DNA of 64,000 nt, from the NCBI RefSeq assembly GCF_002087075.1, contig NZ_MWSM01000027.1, positions 3,134 to 67,133 of the forward strand. Reading direction: 5' to 3'. Below the pieces are notes generated by a model. It ran no database searches, was not told where the DNA came from, and was given only the letters and a program-made list of their open reading frames with translations. This document shows positions 61,975 to 64,000 of this stretch, piece after piece; position 1 is the first letter of the stretch; each line of letters opens with the position of its first letter. Source of the DNA: Streptococcus pseudopneumoniae ATCC BAA-960 = CCUG 49455. Lineage in GTDB: Bacteria; Bacillota; Bacilli; Lactobacillales; Streptococcaceae. Made by a program: the position numbers and the translations under genes.

Positions 61975-63468
61975 ATGATTACAGGCGAATTAAAAAATAA
62001 AATCGATCAGTTGTGGGAAATTCTTTGGACAGAAGGAAACGCAAATCCTTTAACAAATATTGAACAGTTGACTTATCTCTTATTTATGAAAGATTTGGAT
62101 AGTGTCGAGCTTGGACGTGAAAGTGATGCTGAATTTCTAGGGATTCCTTATGAGGGAGTTTTTCCAAAAGATAAACCTGAATACCGTTGGTCAACTTTTA
62201 AAAATATAGGAGATGCTCAGGAAGTTTATCGTTTAATGACTCAGGAGATTTTTCCGTTTATTAAAAATCTCAAGGGAGATACAGATGATACAGCCTTTTC
62301 ACGATATATGCGAGAAGCTATTTTTCAAATAAATAAACCTGCTACGCTTCAAAAGGCAATTTCTATCTTAGATGTTTTTCCAACTAGGGGATTAGATGTA
62401 GATTTTGATAATGACAAACAAAGTATTACTGATATCGGAGATATCTATGAATATCTGTTATCAAAATTGTCGACCGCAGGTAAAAATGGACAGTTCCGTA
62501 CACCTCGTCACATCATCGATATGATGGTTGAGTTGATGCAACCGACCATCAAAGATATTATCTCAGATCCTGCTATGGGTTCTGCTGGCTTCTTAGTATC
62601 TGCTAGCCGTTACTTAAAGCGTAAGAAAGATGAATGGGAAACCAATACAGATAATATCAATCATTTTCATAATCAGATGTTTCATGGAAATGATACGGAT
62701 ACGACTATGTTGAGACTTGGGGCGATGAACATGATGCTACATGGAGTAGAAAATCCACAAATCAGTTACCTTGACTCGCTGTCTCAAGATAATGAAGAAG
62801 CCGATAAATATACTTTGGTTTTAGCAAATCCTCCTTTTAAGGGCTCACTTGACTACAATTCAACCTCTAATGACCTTCTTGCAACCGTAAAAACCAAAAA
62901 AACAGAATTACTCTTTCTTTCTCTTTTCTTGCGAACTTTAAAACCAGGTGGACGAGCAGCAGTTATCGTACCTGATGGTGTCCTTTTTGGTTCGTCTAAA
63001 GCTCATAAAGGAATTCGTCAGGAAATTGTAGAGAACCATAAGCTTGATGCTGTAATCTCAATGCCTAGTGGTGTTTTCAAGCCTTATGCTGGAGTTTCAA
63101 CTGCCATTCTCATCTTTACAAAAACTGGCAATGGTGGTACTGACAAGGTCTGGTTTTACGATATGAAAGCGGATGGCTTAAGTTTGGATGATAAGCGACA
63201 ACCGATTAGCGACAATGATATTCCAGATATTATCGAACGCTTTCATCATCTTGAAAAAGAAGCAGAACGTCAGAGAACGGATCAATCTTTCTTTGTTCCA
63301 GTTGCTGAGATAAAGGAAAATGATTATGATTTGTCTATCAATAAATATAAAGAGATTGAGTATGAAAAAGTTGAGTATGAACCAACAGAAGTCATCTTAA
63401 AGAAAATCAATGATTTAGAAAAAGAAATTCAAGCTGGCTTAGCAGAGTTAGAAGAATTACTCAAGTAG
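61975..63468 (+). CDS. hsdM: Type I restriction-modification system methyltransferase subunit HsdM
   Basis: This 497-residue N6-adenine DNA methyltransferase subunit works with HsdS. The N-terminal helical domain (about 1-165) is followed by the SAM motif DPAMGSAGFL (from residue 198) and the catalytic motif NPPF (285-288). A C-terminal coiled region that contacts HsdS ends the protein. The start follows AAAGGGAAG. hsdS starts 12 nt after the stop. Where hsdR lies is outside the window. By position it corresponds to what I recall as the variable SpnIV (tvr) locus of pneumococcus. Confidence 0.95.
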   Translation: MITGELKNKIDQLWEILWTEGNANPLTNIEQLTYLLFMKDLDSVELGRESDAEFLGIPYEGVFPKDKPEYRWSTFKNIGDAQEVYRLMTQEIFPFIKNLKGDTDDTAFSRYMREAIFQINKPATLQKAISILDVFPTRGLDVDFDNDKQSITDIGDIYEYLLSKLSTAGKNGQFRTPRHIIDMMVELMQPTIKDIISDPAMGSAGFLVSASRYLKRKKDEWETNTDNINHFHNQMFHGNDTDTTMLRLGAMNMMLHGVENPQISYLDSLSQDNEEADKYTLVLANPPFKGSLDYNSTSNDLLATVKTKKTELLFLSLFLRTLKPGGRAAVIVPDGVLFGSSKAHKGIRQEIVENHKLDAVISMPSGVFKPYAGVSTAILIFTKTGNGGTDKVWFYDMKADGLSLDDKRQPISDNDIPDIIERFHHLEKEAERQRTDQSFFVPVAEIKENDYDLSINKYKEIEYEKVEYEPTEVILKKINDLEKEIQAGLAELEELLK

Positions 63469-63480
63469 GGAGGTGGCTGT

Positions 63481-64000
63481 ATGAAAAAAGTGAAGTTGGG
63501 GGAAGTTTGTGAGATTTTATCTGGTTACGCTTTTAAATCATCACAATTTAATGATAACAAAATTGGTCTCCCCTTAATACGAATTCGAGATGTAGAAAGA
63601 GGTTTTTCTGATACCTACTTTGAAGGAACTTATTCCGAAGAATATCTTATTAAAAATGGAGACTTATTGATTACAATGGATGGCAGTTTTATATTGAAAA
63701 AATGGGAGGGGGATTTAGCGCTACTTAATCAACGTGTCTGTAAAATTAAAATTACGGATAAAAGTGTAGATGAAGGTTATATATCTTGGTTGATTCCTAA
63801 ATTTTTAAAAGAAATTGAAGATAAGACCCCTTTTGTTACAGTGAAACATCTTTCAGTAGCTAAAATAAAAGATATCTCATTTGTATTGCCTAATAAACTA
63901 GAACAAAAGCTAATTGCAAAAAAACTAAATACGATAAGTCAAATTTATGATTTTCGTAAAATTCAATCAGAAAAATTTAACGAGCTCGTCAAATCCCGAT
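63481..64000 (+). CDS. hsdS: Type I restriction-modification specificity subunit HsdS (N-terminal part)
   Basis: This frame is open from ATG at 63481 to the window edge, at least 173 codons. It opens MKKVKLGEVCEILSGYAFKSS, the usual start of an S-subunit target recognition domain. After residue 150 it reads EQKLIAKKLNTISQI and FNELVKSR, the conserved spacer helix that joins the two recognition domains. The first domain is therefore complete and the second is outside. The start follows GGGAGGTGG. The recognised DNA half-site cannot be read from sequence. Confidence 0.92.
   Translation, partial: MKKVKLGEVCEILSGYAFKSSQFNDNKIGLPLIRIRDVERGFSDTYFEGTYSEEYLIKNGDLLITMDGSFILKKWEGDLALLNQRVCKIKITDKSVDEGYISWLIPKFLKEIEDKTPFVTVKHLSVAKIKDISFVLPNKLEQKLIAKKLNTISQIYDFRKIQSEKFNELVKSR

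Overview
The window is low-GC Firmicute DNA from a Streptococcus of the mitis group (S. pneumoniae, S. pseudopneumoniae, S. mitis and relatives). The evidence is the gene order (clpE to hsdMS, as I recall it for the pneumococcal chromosome), four BOX elements with the canonical 59/45/50-bp modules, one 107-bp RUP element, and a tmRNA whose tag reads AKNNTSYALAA. Two things argue against a standard pneumococcus: an unusual secreted lipase sits where pneumococcal genomes, as I remember them, carry other genes, and ParC has Asp91.

Layout. 1-1000: clpE (partial, CtsR operator) and a YkuJ-like gene on the minus strand. 1118-4559: polar amino-acid ABC transporter, folD, nnrD. 4841-8120: rpiA-deoB-DUF1697-punA, a nucleoside salvage operon. 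8121-12075: a BOX element, the 911-residue lipase/F-type lectin/cytolysin-D4 fusion protein, and a 255-267-bp tandem repeat. 12076-14670: deoD, then a P-loop kinase, rpsT and coaA on the minus strand. 14870-23242: a membrane protein, rsmC-pdp-deoC-cdd-pnrA and the nucleoside ABC ATPase with two permeases. 23294-28905: plsY (minus), parE, a decayed gene and parC. 29040-34385: ilvE under a perfect CodY box, an orphan peptide-binding lipoprotein, and DUF969-DUF979-pcp. 34553-38818: DUF2969, tRNA-Tyr, tRNA-Gln, rpsA, msrC-dnaX and DUF3272. 38968-44162: sufCDSUB. 44389-48094: dacA (minus), an AI-2E family protein, a RUP, ssrA and tRNA-Ser. 48256-51853: fruRKA with a perfect cre site. 51985-52764: an unrecognised membrane protein between exact 29-bp repeats. 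52903-58340: ftsK, a small anchored protein (minus), iscS and thiI. 58477-61241: two esterases and an ATP-grasp enzyme. 61493-64000: a BOX with six boxB units, then hsdM and the start of hsdS.

How it works together. Most of the window is housekeeping. Nucleosides are bound by PnrA, imported by the ABC permeases and cleaved by punA, deoD, pdp and cdd. deoB and deoC then feed the pentose into glycolysis, with rpiA nearby. Iron-sulfur assembly (suf) and tRNA thiolation (iscS-thiI) are separate sulfur routes. The regulatory sites (CtsR, CodY, CcpA) tie the window to heat stress, amino-acid supply and carbon source.

The most notable content is the lipase fusion. It combines a YSIRK-like secretion signal, calcium-binding loops, a serine lipase, two fucolectin domains that both keep the exact fucose-binding spacing, and the membrane-binding domain 4 of a cholesterol-dependent cytolysin without the pore-forming part. 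A second pattern is a set of four promoters (rsmC, msrC, the DUF3272 gene, ftsK) whose extended -10 box ends exactly 6 nt before the ATG, which predicts leaderless mRNAs.
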